A stretch of DNA of 64,000 nt, from assembly GCA_021464245.1 (NCBI GenBank), contig JADCRB010000010.1:4525816-4589815 (forward strand). The letters run 5' to 3'. The stretch is from Carallia brachiata (lineage: Eukaryota; Streptophyta; Magnoliopsida; Malpighiales; Rhizophoraceae). The notes under the pieces were generated by a model that saw only the letters and a list, made by a program, of their open reading frames with translations, was not told where the DNA came from and did not search any database. Positions within the stretch are counted from its first letter, which is position 1; each line of letters begins with the position of its first letter. Made by a program: the position numbers and the translations under genes. Positions 48,448-60,794 of this stretch are shown here, piece after piece.

Positions 48448-51400
48448 AGTATGTTTTTCCTAAATAGGTTCTCACTTTTCATATTAAAAATTAGAGATAC
48501 CACCCCAGGAACCACATCACCGTTGCAACTGTTAAATCTAGAGTTCGATTATATTAAAGCGACCACTGTGGGTCATTACAACCGTTAAATCTAGAGCTCA
48601 ATATATTGAAGTGACAATTGTTGTTTATTCTCTCTCACACTTTTTATACTAATGTATTATGCCGGCAATTAATCACCGTTACTACAATATTACGGCAACA
48701 GTTGTGGTTGTGGATCACAATTTAAAACCTATAAATTGAAGAATGTCCAAAACGTATTTTGCAAACAGAAAAAAAAAAAAAGAAAGAAAAAAATTACAGA
48801 TTCAATCAATTATATGCCACTTCACCTTTTAAAGTTGATAGAAATTTCGATTATACCCAATACAAGCGATGACAAATAGCATTTTGCTTTAATTTCCTTT
48901 ATCAGTTAATTATAAATTTTGTTGTTTATTTTAATCTCCTTAATTTCCTGTTTCCTACTAATCCTTTTCAGTGCCCAACGTAGAATTTGACGCCTTTAAG
49001 CACACGCATTTACCAATGCTGCATTTGTGAAGATAAAGAAGGAGCTAAATGATGTAGTTGAGTAGAGATGTTAACTTCTTTGGTCACTGTTATATTTTTA
49101 AAGGAAAATATATATGAAAAAGTGTGTGAATATAATTGATTAGATTTAATGTGTAATTTACTGAATTATAAGTGTAACTAAATATAAGAAAAAAATTTTT
49201 AAGAAAAAATTTCTTCTTATATTTAATTACATTTGATATCTAATTAATTACACATTAAATTTGAGTATTATATTTATGTTTATTTTTCTTTTAAAAAAAA
49301 TGTAACTTTTTTCAAAATAACCTTTGATGAATAATTAGTTATCTGAAACGTCAACCAAACGCGTGCTGTACCATCAAATACACTGAATGATTTGAAAATC
49401 AATCTTTCGGATTGTGGATCGCAATTCAAAACAATTGATTGCCTTGTACGACTTCCGTATCGCCTTATCCAAGCCTCAAAACAAAGTTTGCTTACGCGGT
49501 GTGAGGGTCTGGATATATCTCAGCCACAAAAAAGAGAGAAAAAAAAAAAAACAAAAAAGACTGGTCATCCATTTGAGGGTACATGGTTGCTTTTGTCTTC
49601 TTTATTTTCTGGCCGTCGTGAAAATGCATGTGGCACGTACTAGGATTTTCAGTGCTGGTATATATGTGTTCTGCACTCGTGCTTGTATCAAAAGCTCGAA
49701 GACCTCGTATATTGCTCCCGTTTGATTGTTAGAGATTGTCAAACGATAAATTAATGCAAAGCTAAGATTGCCAGACCATGGGAGCACAGATTTATGGGAA
49801 ATAAAGGGCTATCATGTTTGATAAGTGATAACATAACACTGCTTCAAAATTAATCGTCGTTTCAGTCAAAAATTTATGGAAATGAAAGGCTAGTACATGT
49901 CAACTATTACCTGTTATTGGTTGTGTTTCAAGTAAGAGTTCAAAATAATTACTCATTCAACGATTACGGAATCGTAGTTATAATGGTCTATTAAGGGACC
50001 AAAAAATGGTAATTAGATTAATTGCTGTGGTCTAAAAAATTTGGGGTCTCCAAACTACGTGTGAAAATATACATTGCACCATATTCTTCATTAGACAAAA
50101 AAATTCCCCAATTTTTCAACAGATATGGATCAGCATGAACAATACAACACACGTCCTTACTTGTAGTGGAAGGCCAGCACGAGCATTTACTTTATTTGTT
50201 ACGGGTTGGAAAGACTTTCTTTACATTTTCGTACGTGACCTGACCTATAAATTGAAAGAGACGACCAAAAACTTTTCCACCCACCTGAGGAACCCATGAT
50301 TGTGCCTCTCTTTGAAAACCCTTAATTTAATTCCATGAGCTGCACCCATGACATAGTGATCTCACTTTCATTAATTAGAAAGCTTCACGCAAGCGATCAA
50401 TGTGAGAATGATAAGGAAATAGTGCATGGTGGGGACGTTTGCCAGCTAAAAACGGTTGCCAAATAGAAGAAGTTCAAGTGCACTAAATAGCGATTGCTAT
50501 GTAAAACATCCCAGATTTTTATTTTCTTTTCTTTTGTTTTGCTTTTTTTTGGGGGGGGGGGGGTGTGTTTGGTTAAGGTAAGCTTGTATATATATATATA
50601 TATAGACACACACGTACTGTCTTCTGGGATTCCATGCATGTGGGCTTATCTTTGTACATTCACGTTATGCCGTGCATGTGGTCATCTAGCAACATGTGGT
50701 TCCAATTCACAACGGAGGTAAAGAGGAAGACGTAGACATTAGAAGACTTGAAGGATAACTATCTTCTGTGCAAAGATGTAAGAGTGAAGTAAGGCTATAA
50801 TTGGATACTTTATATTAACATAGTTAGAATATCGATAAGAGTAATACTATATGATTTTAAATAAGTGGTAGTAGATAGTCATACAATTATATTTAATAAT
50901 TAATTAATTATTTTTTTTTATAAATTCAATTATTTTATTGTTATTTCGAAATTATTTAAATGAAATCACCAAAATTTTTGTTTGAAAAAAATTGGCTAGA
51001 ATGTTTTTAAATTGTATCTTATGAGCGTGAGCGTGACATTTAGCTACAAAATGATAGCGCAAAGAACACCTTTTTATCCTTCAAATGGCACGAAAATGTG
51101 GCGGCATGAGCCTCTGTATTCGACCGCAGTCTATACGTGTTGTCGTACGATTAGTTTCACTAACATGTATACTATTTGGTATATATTACTAGTACAGTAA
51201 CTAAAAAGGTATTTCTTTTTTTATTGGGTATTTTATTTCACGTAAAATAAATATTATAGTGGTTCTTTTTATTTTGTATGCTTCATACTCTTAACCAAAA
51301 TTATAGCTCGAAATTTTGAACATAGAGGATTAATTTCGAATTCACTAAAATGTCAGTGATGGACTAAAGAGGTATTTCCAAAACACACTTTTTTGTTGAC

Positions 51401-52066
51401 TTGGTATGTACATCTTTATGCACAAAACTGTTATTGCATATAGCAAACCAAGATGTGAAAGTCTCCCAAAGCAGAAAGAATGAGCAGTCCACAATGGAGC
51501 CATCAAACGTCAATATAAATATGACACATCAATGATACCACAGTGCACAACTAGAAGGATCCTAAGCCTATAAACAGTGTTGCAGCAGCGACGCTCCAGC
51601 TCAAATTCATTGTAAGTGGTCCGAAGTAGACTTCCTTTTTCAATATCATCGAGAGAACTATGATTCTATTCCCTCTTTCTTCATCATACACAGCAACAGA
51701 AATCTTTTTACGACTTTTTTCTAGTTGGCGTTTGAATCTTAATCATCAAGATACATGTGAAAAAAAAAAAAATTCAAGCTAAATAAGTCTATGACTTGTC
51801 AGGAAAAAAAATCGCTAAAATTAACAATTTTCTCGATTCTTTTCATGTGAGTAGAACCATGACCTATCATATTGTGTATTTATACCATTGATCTTAAAAA
51901 TAAAAGTTAAGATTGTATATAATTAAAACGGGTTGAAACATTTGTGCTCAAAAAGTTAATTTATTCTATTACTCTAACGTTTTTAACGTGAAAGTTTTAT
52001 TTTTTACATAATGTGAAAGATAAGACTTGAACTTTTATCTCTTGATTTCAATGCTCAACTTTAACC
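48448..52066. other. gene-free intergenic DNA
   Basis: I see no supported gene. Plus frames at 49392-49725 are Lys-rich because of an A run. A 13-G run lies at 50551-50563 and an (AT)n tract at about 50588-50604. Near 52022-52080 a minus-strand segment with aatggttaaagttgagca and gttcaagtctt resembles a decayed tRNA-derived SINE. Confidence 0.45.
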
Positions 52067-52113
52067 ATTAGAATGAGACCCTTCTCTAAAAAAAAAAAAA
52101 TATTAGAATAAGA
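52067..52113 (+). repeat. ultra-short retroposon scar, 12-bp TSD
   Basis: attagaatgaga (52067-52078) and attagaataaga (52102-52113) match at 11 of 12 around cccttctct plus 13 A and one t. Confidence 0.65.
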
Positions 52114-53523
52114 ACTCAAGCTTAATTAAGTCATAATACAAAATTTTATAGCATAAATAAGACGATGTAAGAGAGAAAACTTCAGATTTTTTTTTCTGAT
52201 TTTTTAAGAGAGAAAATTCTTTGATAACTTGTGCGTGTGCTATACCAAGTATAATCGTAATATAATTTTCTCTCTTAATTTTTGTTTTTTTTTTCAAGGG
52301 TCCTTCAATCAACCGAAAAAATAAATAAATTAATTTTAACTGCAAGGAAACCCAGATGCATCTTGCCAACCCATGGGGTGCCCACAAGATACAAATTACC
52401 GGTGGAATCAGATGCCCACGTGGGATAAAAGCCCCTGGTGTTGACCTAGAAGTCTTTGAACGTGGTCCACTCCAGTAAGCCACCCTGTGGTTACTTTTGG
52501 ACTCAATAAAGAGTAACGCTACCTATAGATTAGGTGACCTTTCAGGCGAGGGTGCTGACAGAAATTCAACTCCTCCGATTTATGTGAGATTTGAGGCTTT
52601 ATCTTTTAAGGTGCAGTGTTTTATTTTATTTTTTTTAATATCTTTTGATTTATTTTTTTTATTAATACTTAATAAAAAATTTATTAATCATTTCTTATTC
52701 TTTAAAAAATATCAAATAGTGGTAGTAACGTGTTTTTATTTTATAGTTTGTCTTCTTTTTATGAATTTAATTTTTCAATGTCTTTATCATTTTATTATTA
52801 TTTTAATACTATTCTTACGAAGTAAAAAATCAACAATCAAAGACATGCAAAAATAAAAAATCTACAGGATAAGTATTTCTAAGATAAGTATTTTCGAGCA
52901 GGGAAACATAGGAAAATAAAAAATCTACAAGATAAGTATTTCTAAGATATTATGGATTCCAGTTGGCATTCTTCTCTTTCGTGTGCCTATGCGTCGGAAG
53001 GCGGAGACGTCTCTTTATATATATATATATATATATATATGAAAGTAGCGACCAAAAAGATGTACCTGTCCATCGCAGAGTTAATTGGATTACAGGTAGA
53101 ATTTATGAGAGCAAATTTCATAATATTTAATGAAAATAATTCAATTACGATCACAATTGTAAAGATCTGTGACCTACTTTTAATCCAACCAAAGGCCTTA
53201 GTGGAGAGTCAAACCCTCTGCCTGGATCGAACGATGAGGGGTACATTTTCATAAGAAAAAAGTAGACCCCTACTTTATTTTGTCCGAATATTATCTAAAT
53301 AAAATGAAAAAATATATATATTTTAAATGACTGTAAAACATTTCATAACAAAAGTGAAAAAGAAAATAAATTTCATTAATTTTTTGATTATAATAAATTT
53401 AACTGTAGTTTAAAAAAATTCAACTGTTATTTTAATCAAACAATGTTTTGCATAACTGAATTTCGGGATCCATATATCCGCACTCTATTCATAATTGTTA
53501 GTGCGTACCTAAGAAAATATCTA
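52114..53523. other. gene-free intergenic DNA with a short tandem duplication
   Basis: A segment containing aaaataaaaaatctaca and gataagtatttctaagata occurs twice at about 52850-52886 and 52913-52949, 63 bp apart. An (AT)n tract lies at 53016-53040. No supported gene. Confidence 0.5.
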
Positions 53524-53564
53524 ACGTGGAATTTTTTTTTTTTTTTTGGTCTTGTACGTGAATT
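53524..53564 (-). repeat. ultra-short retroposon scar
   Basis: acgtggaatt (53524-53533) and acgtgaatt (53556-53564) differ by one base. They bracket a T run plus ggtcttgt, which on the minus strand reads acaagacc followed by poly(A). Confidence 0.55.
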
Positions 53565-53658
53565 CAACGGTTGCGGCTACCTTGTGCTTCGGTCCAGGAA
53601 GCCCAAGCCGATAACCGTGGGCCAAAGAAATAAATATGATAATTTTAATTCAATTTGT

Positions 53659-53803
53659 AACACGTGGCAAATTCCCAAGACCTCCTTTTCTGGGACCACT
53701 TAGCTGGCTTCTCTAATAGGCACGCGGCCTACAAAAATTCCCCGCCTCCATAGCGTCTATTCTCCTCTCTCTCCCCTCTTCCAAGCCATATTTGCCACGT
53801 GTT
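53659..53803. promoter_or_regulatory. inverted pair of G-box/ABRE-type elements
   Basis: AACACGTGGCAAAT (53659-53672) and ATTTGCCACGTGTT (53790-53803) are exact reverse complements of 14 bp. Each contains the palindrome CACGTG, bound by bZIP and bHLH factors. They lie about 1 kb beyond the 3' end of the MYB gene, with CT-rich sequence between them, as near a plant transcription start. No gene model follows. Confidence 0.45.
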
Positions 53804-54423
53804 CATGCTCGCTCGTTGTTTCTCGCACGTCCCAACAGTGCTTTTTAATCCGAACTCAAAACCTCCGTTTTTGCAAACAAAGGCGATTGAAGCGTTCCCG
53901 ACCGTTGGATCAAGAGATGTACAGCATAATCATGAATTCATCTAATTGAAACTCCGAGTAATGGGTCCAATTTAAACCCTTTTTCCGTACAACGAAAATT
54001 AAAAAAAAAATTGAAGCTTGGAATTTCTACTAGGGGGGCCAATTGATGACCACTAAGGCACTTACAAGCCGTTATTTTTTCGCTATTTTCTGAATATACA
54101 TTGTTCTTGATGACTAACCAGCCACGTCTTGAAAATTATTGTTAATTAATTTTACTTTTTCATTCCTTACATTAATCTAGAAACATGGTACTGTTAATCT
54201 GGTTCAGGCCCCATGGACAATGTTTCAAAAGGTTGTATCATTAGTCTATAACAAAATGCTTTTTAAACTGATAAAATAATAAAATCCAAGTTAAGGTGGT
54301 GGAACCAATTATTCTCGCCTTTAATATTATAAAATTTCTATCCAAAAGCATGCTTCTGTAATGCAATCAATGGTAATTCACAAGAAAAAGAGAGAAAAAA
54401 AAGGGGTAGGGTCAATATCGATC

Positions 54424-54518
54424 AAAGAATGAGATTAAGAAATTATCTCTTCTGACCAAAAAAAAAAAAGAAATTATCTCCCAACCAAAAAAAAAAAAGA
54501 AAGAATGAGATTAAGAAA
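54424..54518 (+). repeat. nested pair of ultra-short retroposon scars
   Basis: The outer 19-bp duplication AAAGAATGAGATTAAGAAA is exact at 54424-54442 and 54500-54518. The inner 12-bp duplication AGAAATTATCTC is exact at 54438-54449 and 54469-54480, around ttctgacc plus an A run. The outer insert, with the inner event removed, is ttatctcccaacc plus an A run. The second event therefore landed at the 5' edge of the first. Confidence 0.8.
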
Positions 54519-54794
54519 ACCTCAGATTACAAATTCACACCCCGTTAAAATAAATAAAAAAAAAACAAAAAAAAACAAAGAAATGACGAACAAACAAGCC
54601 AAAGAGGTGCAGATTATGCAAATAGCCCACAAATTGTACCTCTTTTGTCCCAAATTTCTATTTGTACTTCTGAACCATCAGTCTATTTCTGAATTATTAT
54701 ACTTTAGATTACTCTTCTCTACTACCCCAATAGTAATTTGTGTTTTAATTCTCTACAATTAAATGTCCAATTCCGATCCATTTGTGTATGCATT

Positions 54795-56457
54795 TCACAT
54801 ATTGTTGTTGTTGAGCTGCTGCTCCAGGAACCACATGTCCTCAACATTCCACAAATTGTCAGACGTATCTCCACCGTCCATCCATCGATTATTCGTCTCC
54901 ATCGCCTGAAAATCTAATCCTTGTTGAAAATAACCGCAAGGACTGGTGATGCACTCCGAGAAACCAATTTGCTCAGCTTGGAAATAATTCGGATTGGAGT
55001 TGTGACTAACCGGGATACAATAATCATTAGTCAAGTCCGAAACAGGCGAAACCTGAGTCCCTAACGAGTCCGACGAGGCTGCAGTGCTAGAATTCTCGGG
55101 CGTGTAACTAGAAGTAACATTTGCAACCCCAAAGTCATTGCCGAAGACCCCGGGGTTCGTGGCCAAATGACCAGAGGTAGTAGCCATGTCAACGTTGTTG
55201 ATTATGCGATGATTAGCGTTAGCCATGGTCACCGCAATGTTAGGTGTGGCAGCACCCGTTGCGGTGGCGGGAGCTGCCGCGGTGCGGGCATTGGCAGCGG
55301 CCGAAGCCTGAATTCTTTCGATCAACCTTGGCATCCACAAGTATCTCATAGTGTCCTTGAATTGCTTGCTGTTCACGTCGCATTTAAGCTGTTTTGCATG
55401 CTTTTGGACGCGGGTTCTCCAGTAGTTCTTGATTTCATTGTCGGTTCTTCCTGGCAAATGTTGTGCAATCTTGGACCATCTGCATTGTGTATCAAAATTG
55501 TGTTATTTGGTAAGCCAAATAATTAATTAATCAGTGATTAATTAAGAAAATCTAGAAGAAATCTAAGAAAATATACTATAAGGTGAAGTTGTTTAATTAG
55601 AGTGCATATCATACCGATTGCCCCATCGGGAATGAAGCTCAAGGATCATGAGTTGTTCCTCGAGGGTGATGTTTCCACGTCGAACGTCCGGTCGGAGATA
55701 ATTAAGCCATCTTAATCTGCAACTCTTTCCAGTCCTTTTGAGGCCTGTTTTCATTAAAGTAATGGTGCTTAGATGCAGCAAATTAAGTTTTGGTAAAGTT
55801 AATTTGATAACAAAATATAAATAGAAATGGAAAAAGGAAACAAAGAGCTCTGTCTGCAACTTCTTTTTTTTTTTTTTTTTTTTTTGGGGGTTGAGGAACT
55901 TTTGCAAGTTTATCTGTACATGTGCCTTTTCTTTTGTCTGAAACAACAAGCTCTTTCCTTTTCATTTTTCCTTAACTGTGACATAATCTTAATAGATCCT
56001 TCACTATCTACAATTATTGTAAGTTAAACTAAAAAGCCAAAATTTCTATATCAAACAATTGGACAAGAAAAAAGAATAGTTGGACAAGCAAATAAACAAA
56101 ACCCCAATTGGCAGTTGGAGAAAGAAGACATGAGGATGGAAATTAAAATGACCAAAACAAGTTGTGTACATGTAGTTGCAAGTTGTTCTTTGGCTGCTAG
56201 CCATAACTATTCTTTGGCTGCTAGCCATAACTATTCTTCTCGTGGGGGAGTAGTGGTATAATCATGACATAGAAGTTACCTGCGCTGCAGGCAAGAGAGT
56301 TCCAGCGGCCTTCTCCATGAGCGGCAATGTAATTGATGAGCTTGAAGTCCTCTTCAACAGTCCATGGACCCCTCCTTAAGTCACCCATCTCCTCCTCTTC
56401 ACTTTGAGTGGCGGAAGAACTGCTTTTCCTGTTTCTGTCTTTGACATCCATCATCAT
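54795..56457 (-). CDS. MYB108-like: R2R3-MYB transcription factor, subgroup 20 (MYB78/MYB108-like)
   Basis: This gene encodes a nuclear DNA-binding protein of 330 aa. Exons in coding order are 56457-56280, 55744-55615 and 55479-54795, with GT-AG introns in phases 1 and 2, the conserved R2R3-MYB pattern. Three consecutive ATGs open the frame; I use the first. R2 spans about residues 27-78, with Trp at 32, 52 and 72. R3 spans about 79-130 ([23 protein letters not shown]... NEIKNYW), with Trp at 104 and 123 and Ile85 in the first position. R3 lacks the bHLH-interaction signature. Residues 145-160, [16 protein letters not shown], contain the WxPRL motif of subgroup 20 (MYB2, 62, 78, 108, 112, 116). 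Later come an Ala/Thr-rich stretch, VSPVSDLT and an acidic aromatic C terminus ([16 protein letters not shown]), probably the activation domain. Members act in stress, senescence, jasmonate or abscisic acid and anther responses. The assignment among MYB78 and MYB108 is tentative. Confidence 0.95.
56186..56234. repeat. 24-bp tandem duplication in MYB intron 1
   Basis: ttctttggctgctagccata plus actat is repeated in tandem, starting at 56186 and 56210. Each unit contains the near-palindrome ggctgctagcc. It lies about 45 bp downstream, in transcript terms, of the exon 1 donor at 56279. Confidence 0.9.
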
Positions 56458-56534
56458 TCCCTTAAATGGACTGACCGATTGATTGAAGGGCCAAAGATTT
56501 CGTTATGGAGACTTTTTTTTTTTTGTTTTTTTTA

Positions 56535-56554
56535 TAGAGAGAGAGAGAGAGAGA
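56535..56554 (-). repeat. (CT)n in the MYB 5' leader
   Basis: A GA run on the plus strand is a CT run in the leader of the MYB transcript, between the TATA box near 56637 and the start at 56457. Such runs are common in plant leaders and may affect expression. Confidence 0.85.
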
Positions 56555-56632
56555 ATATGAGAAAGAGGGAGAGAGGAATAGAAATAGAGAAAGAGTGGTA
56601 TGGTTTAGTACATGAAGATAGAGAAGGTGGGC

Positions 56633-56640
56633 ATTTTATA
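56633..56640 (-). promoter_or_regulatory. TATA box of the MYB gene
   Basis: The minus strand reads catcTATAAAATgc. A TSS near 56603 gives a leader of about 145 nt. Confidence 0.6.
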
Positions 56641-57670
56641 GATGCAACAGATGGGCTGCATTAGGAGATAAAAGTGGCGTGTGGGTGGAGAGCTAGCTGC
56701 AATAGGAACTTGGGTCCTTTTTTTTTTTTTTAATAAGTATTTAATTTAACACTACTTGAGATTGCTAATTTAGTATGCTTATATTAATAAAATCCAGCAG
56801 GTGCTTTACTTTCAAATCCCAGAGAAAAATAATAAAGAAAGGAAAAAAGCAATCCGGCTTTGAATTTTGACCCTTTGACCTTCCCTTCTCTGCGTGTGCG
56901 TGTAGAGGCACGATACCGCCTTAATGGTTTTTCTGCTCCTCAGAGCAAGTTGCTTATTTCATTTTGTCACAATTTCCATCCCCTCTTCCCCTGTTTTTTT
57001 TACTAACATTCAATGCTGTTTCTATATGTTCTGCGTAATGATCCACAGTACCATTCGACCAAAGGCTGATTGGTTAAAATAAGTTTCTTTAATTTTGTAC
57101 TTTTACATATTAAGTTTTTATCCTGTAATGGTATAAGGGAGATTATTGTTTTCTTCCTATACTCTATGGCTGTCACATATAACTGTGTTTGGTGTGATGT
57201 GTTTACCATATATTCCACTTTGAATAGGAAAAAGCTTTGAAGAAAAATTTTGTAACTTCTTTTGTGTTTTCGAGTATCGTAAATTTGCTTGATTATAGTG
57301 TATGTAGTCGAAGTGTCTTGCTTATTTTTCGTCCGAGGACCAACCCTACAATAAAATTATAACAAGTCACCATGTTTGATATGACCAGATTGTCTCATAT
57401 AATAAATTTTCTCTAATAAGTTATATAGTTGTAGATTCAACAAATGAAATTGTAATAAACTGTATAGATCTCTCACAAAAATCTCATAAATTAGATCTAC
57501 AGATGAGATTTATCTAATAAGCTTATCATTTATGATACTCTTGTTAAAATTCCAATTTCTTAATTAGTAATTTTTCCTACATTCATCTTTGAGAAGTTAA
57601 CACTGATCTTAGATTAATAGACAATATTATTATTTTTTTGGTCCTCGCACGCAGCACAAAATTAATTGAT

Positions 57671-57720
57671 AAGTTATTTCCTTTGTGGTCAATAAAAAAA
57701 AAAAGTTATCTTCCCTGTGG
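57671..57720 (+). repeat. old ultra-short retroposon scar, 18-bp TSD
   Basis: aagttatttcctttgtgg (57671-57688) and aagttatcttccctgtgg (57703-57720) match at 14 of 18, all differences being T/C. They surround tcaat plus an A run. The divergence suggests an older event. Confidence 0.5.
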
Positions 57721-58468
57721 CAGCATTTATTTGAGTTACCCACTACATTTATATTCCAAAAGTCAAAGTTGATGTAAATAGAATATGAATGACAAGAGAA
57801 TACCCATGAAGAAAAAATTTATGTGCAGCACTGTGCAGCCTCACAGTGGGGCCACTTTTGAAAGTAAAAATACAATTTATGTTTAATAAGACGTAATTAC
57901 GTTAATAATTTATATAAAAATTTTTATATTTTTTTTCAAGTTAAAATTTTTTATTTTTTTAGTATATATTACGTGAAATATATTTTTTTTTAAGTTTTAA
58001 GATAATATTCATCTAATTTTATATTTTATTTTTATTTTTTTATATTTTATAAATATAATTATACTTAATTAAAAATTGATTGCATTTTATTAATAGTATA
58101 TAGCGCAAATGCGTAGTTGCTGTATATGAGGGTAAAATCAAGCTCTCCCCGTAAATAGAAGAAATTATTAAGGCTCGGTCTATCTCATGTACCACCAAGT
58201 AATTAGGACGGCTTCGCAAATAGGATTCACAGAGGAAGGACCATTGGACCAGTCAACTAGAAGTTAGAAGTATTCCCTCCACGGGCAACTGCATGGTCAT
58301 TTTAAGCTTTTAAGTTAGTCTAAGCTGTAAATTACTAAATGACATGACATATAATGTGGAACAATAGATTTTTGTCTTTTATATAGGCTTCTAATTTAAT
58401 TTGAGTATTATTATATTTGTCAATTGCAAAACATGCTTCTTCGTTTAATAGAAAAGTAGAAGTCCGCA

Positions 58469-58560
58469 GGCTCGGCTGGTAAAAAATCTTAAGTTCGAGC
58501 ATCGGTCGGTGTAAAAATTTACAATCAATGTCTGTTGGTGCAACTAAAGTTAGACTTTTT
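58469..58560 (+). repeat. tRNA-derived SINE-like remnant
   Basis: ggctcggctggt (A-box-like) is followed by gttcgagcatc (B-box-like, 58493-58503). The boxes are closer than in a true tRNA, and no acceptor stem forms, so it is not a tRNA gene. The downstream part ends near ttttttagtgtaaatttta. Confidence 0.4.
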
Positions 58561-60011
58561 TTAGTGTAAATTTTATCGTAACTATTTAGATTATTAATAT
58601 TACAAAAAAAAGGCTAATGCTCCCTAATATGTATTTGTCTATTATCAAGTTATTTAAAAAAAAAAAAAAACCACATACACATACACACACACACATTATA
58701 CTTCTATTCTCCCCTTGATTTTGCGATTGCAGTTGCTAGTCAAAAATCATAAAAAAAAAAAAAAAGGATTTGCCGAAAGCAAATGTAGAAATAGCCTTAT
58801 AGCCTTTCGTATTTATTAATAGCTGCCACTAGTTTGCAATTTGTAAAAAGACCCCATTATTGATGCATTTAAGTGGGGATTAATTCAATGCTTCTATTGC
58901 ATGCCTAGACGGAGAGAGTAAAATATGGATCACTGAGTTGTTGCATTAATTAAACGGAAAAATCAGAGATAGAGAGATTTTATATTGAAAATATACATAT
59001 TTAATAAAATAATAATATTTTTATTATTTTAAATTTTTTTAAATAAATTCATATAATATTTATATTTTATATTTTAATATAACACTCATATAAATTTAAG
59101 CTTTAATTTTAAAAAAAAAACAAAAAAATTAATTTTTTATTAATTTTGGTACAGATACTGAGCAAAAGCTCGGCATGTGTATTTAAGCCCTTAATTAAAT
59201 CGGTATGGAGATCAATTTGACGGGAGTACTGGAGGAGTAACATCCGAATAGGGTGGACCAACCAGATGCATGGACACTCTCCACGGGAGGATGACATTCG
59301 CTATTAATTCTTTACAAAATTTTGTTTATATTTTTCTTATTTTTCATCTAATATTCCTTTTTATTTTTGTGTATATAAGGAAAAGTACTGGTGGTACCTT
59401 TAATTAAGATCCAGTCTGATTCAGCCGGTTTAATTGAAAATCTGACAACTTAGATAATATTAGACTAAGTTGGGTTACATAATCAGATCGAAAAATATAT
59501 GATCTGATCAAAATTCGGCCAAACTTGCTTAAATTCGATGACCCACTAAAATTGAAATTCGGCTGGATTTTTACTAATTTAAAAGATCATACTTTTTATC
59601 AATTCAAAAATATCGGATTTTTTTTTGCTTACTTTTTTGGCACTTATGTCATAATAGTTTGATACTCGTTTCAATTGTTAATTAATTAATATCTATTTAT
59701 TATTATAGATTTGTCATTTAAATTTTTTTTGATACTCTTTACTCATTGAGTTTTGGAGGTTGATTTTGAATTCTCATAAGATGCAAGTTGTATGCAAGTT
59801 GTATGAATAAAAATAAATATATTGAATTAATACTAATTGAATAAAAAATGTAGACTAAAATTTAAAATGAAATTAGATATAAATATCTCAAATATTACTT
59901 AATGAATAGAAATAAATATATTAGATTATAATAATGTAGTATTGTTTTAATTTTTTATATTTTAAAATTAAACTTTTTTATTTAAGACAATTTGAATATT
60001 TCATTAGATTA

Positions 60012-60013
<2 letters not shown>

Positions 60014-60050
<37 letters not shown>
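60014..60050. repeat. (TTA)n microsatellite
   Basis: About 12 uninterrupted TTA units. Confidence 0.95.
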
Positions 60051-60052
<2 letters not shown>

Positions 60053-60747
60053 TTTTAATTATTTATACATTTGAGCTAATGACTCGACGCTTAGATTGGT
60101 GATGTGATGACCTTACTTTTTAACCGAGTCAATGAACGGACTGAATTTGATGACTATGCCTTCAATTACTCTTTTTATCTTTTAACCGCCCATTTTATTC
60201 ATGACATCAACCAAAGAGTTTTTAACCTATGCACTAATACGATACCTTTATGTTCTCAAGCAGGATCGTTCTCATGTCACATGCAATAAATATTACACTT
60301 TGAATTGTGAACAAATTACTCTCATAGTTGTACATGATTAGGACTTAAAAATATTTTTGGAAAATTTTATATGAGATTTGTCTATTGAGAGTGTATATAC
60401 TTAATAAAATATTATTTTTTTACTATTTAAAAAAATTAAAAAAAATTTTTGTAGAGAATTTTATATAATATTTATCCTTTATATTTTAAGATTACACATA
60501 TCAAAATCTTAAATATTAATTTTATTAATAAAAAATAATATTTTATTTTATTATTTAGTATCCAACTCGACGCATTAAACCTGGTGCATCTTGCTTGGTC
60601 CTATTTTTTTAGTCTCCTCGAACACGTTTGTTTGGAATGTCTACCACTACACCACCACCACAACTCCATGGCTTCCTCTAATCATTGTGTTCAACTGTAC
60701 TATTATGTATCTCGCATCTCAACTAAATTCCTCCAGCACATTTTAAC

Positions 60748-60794
60748 GCTAGACCCACCATTTTTTTTTTTTTTTTGGTAAATGCTAGGCCCAC
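60748..60794 (-). repeat. ultra-short retroposon scar, 11-bp TSD
   Basis: gctagacccac (60748-60758) and gctaggcccac (60784-60794) match at 10 of 11 around a T run of about 16 plus ggtaaat. On the minus strand this reads atttacc followed by poly(A). Confidence 0.6.

Noticed and set aside
37501..56457. Idea that the oxidase, invertase and MYB genes form a metabolic gene cluster
   Set aside because: They act in unrelated steps (hormone inactivation, sucrose cleavage, transcription), lie kilobases apart in mixed orientation, and nothing in the sequence shows shared control.
58469..58510. Possible tRNA gene
   Set aside because: A- and B-box-like motifs are too close and no acceptor, D or T stems form; a SINE remnant fits better.
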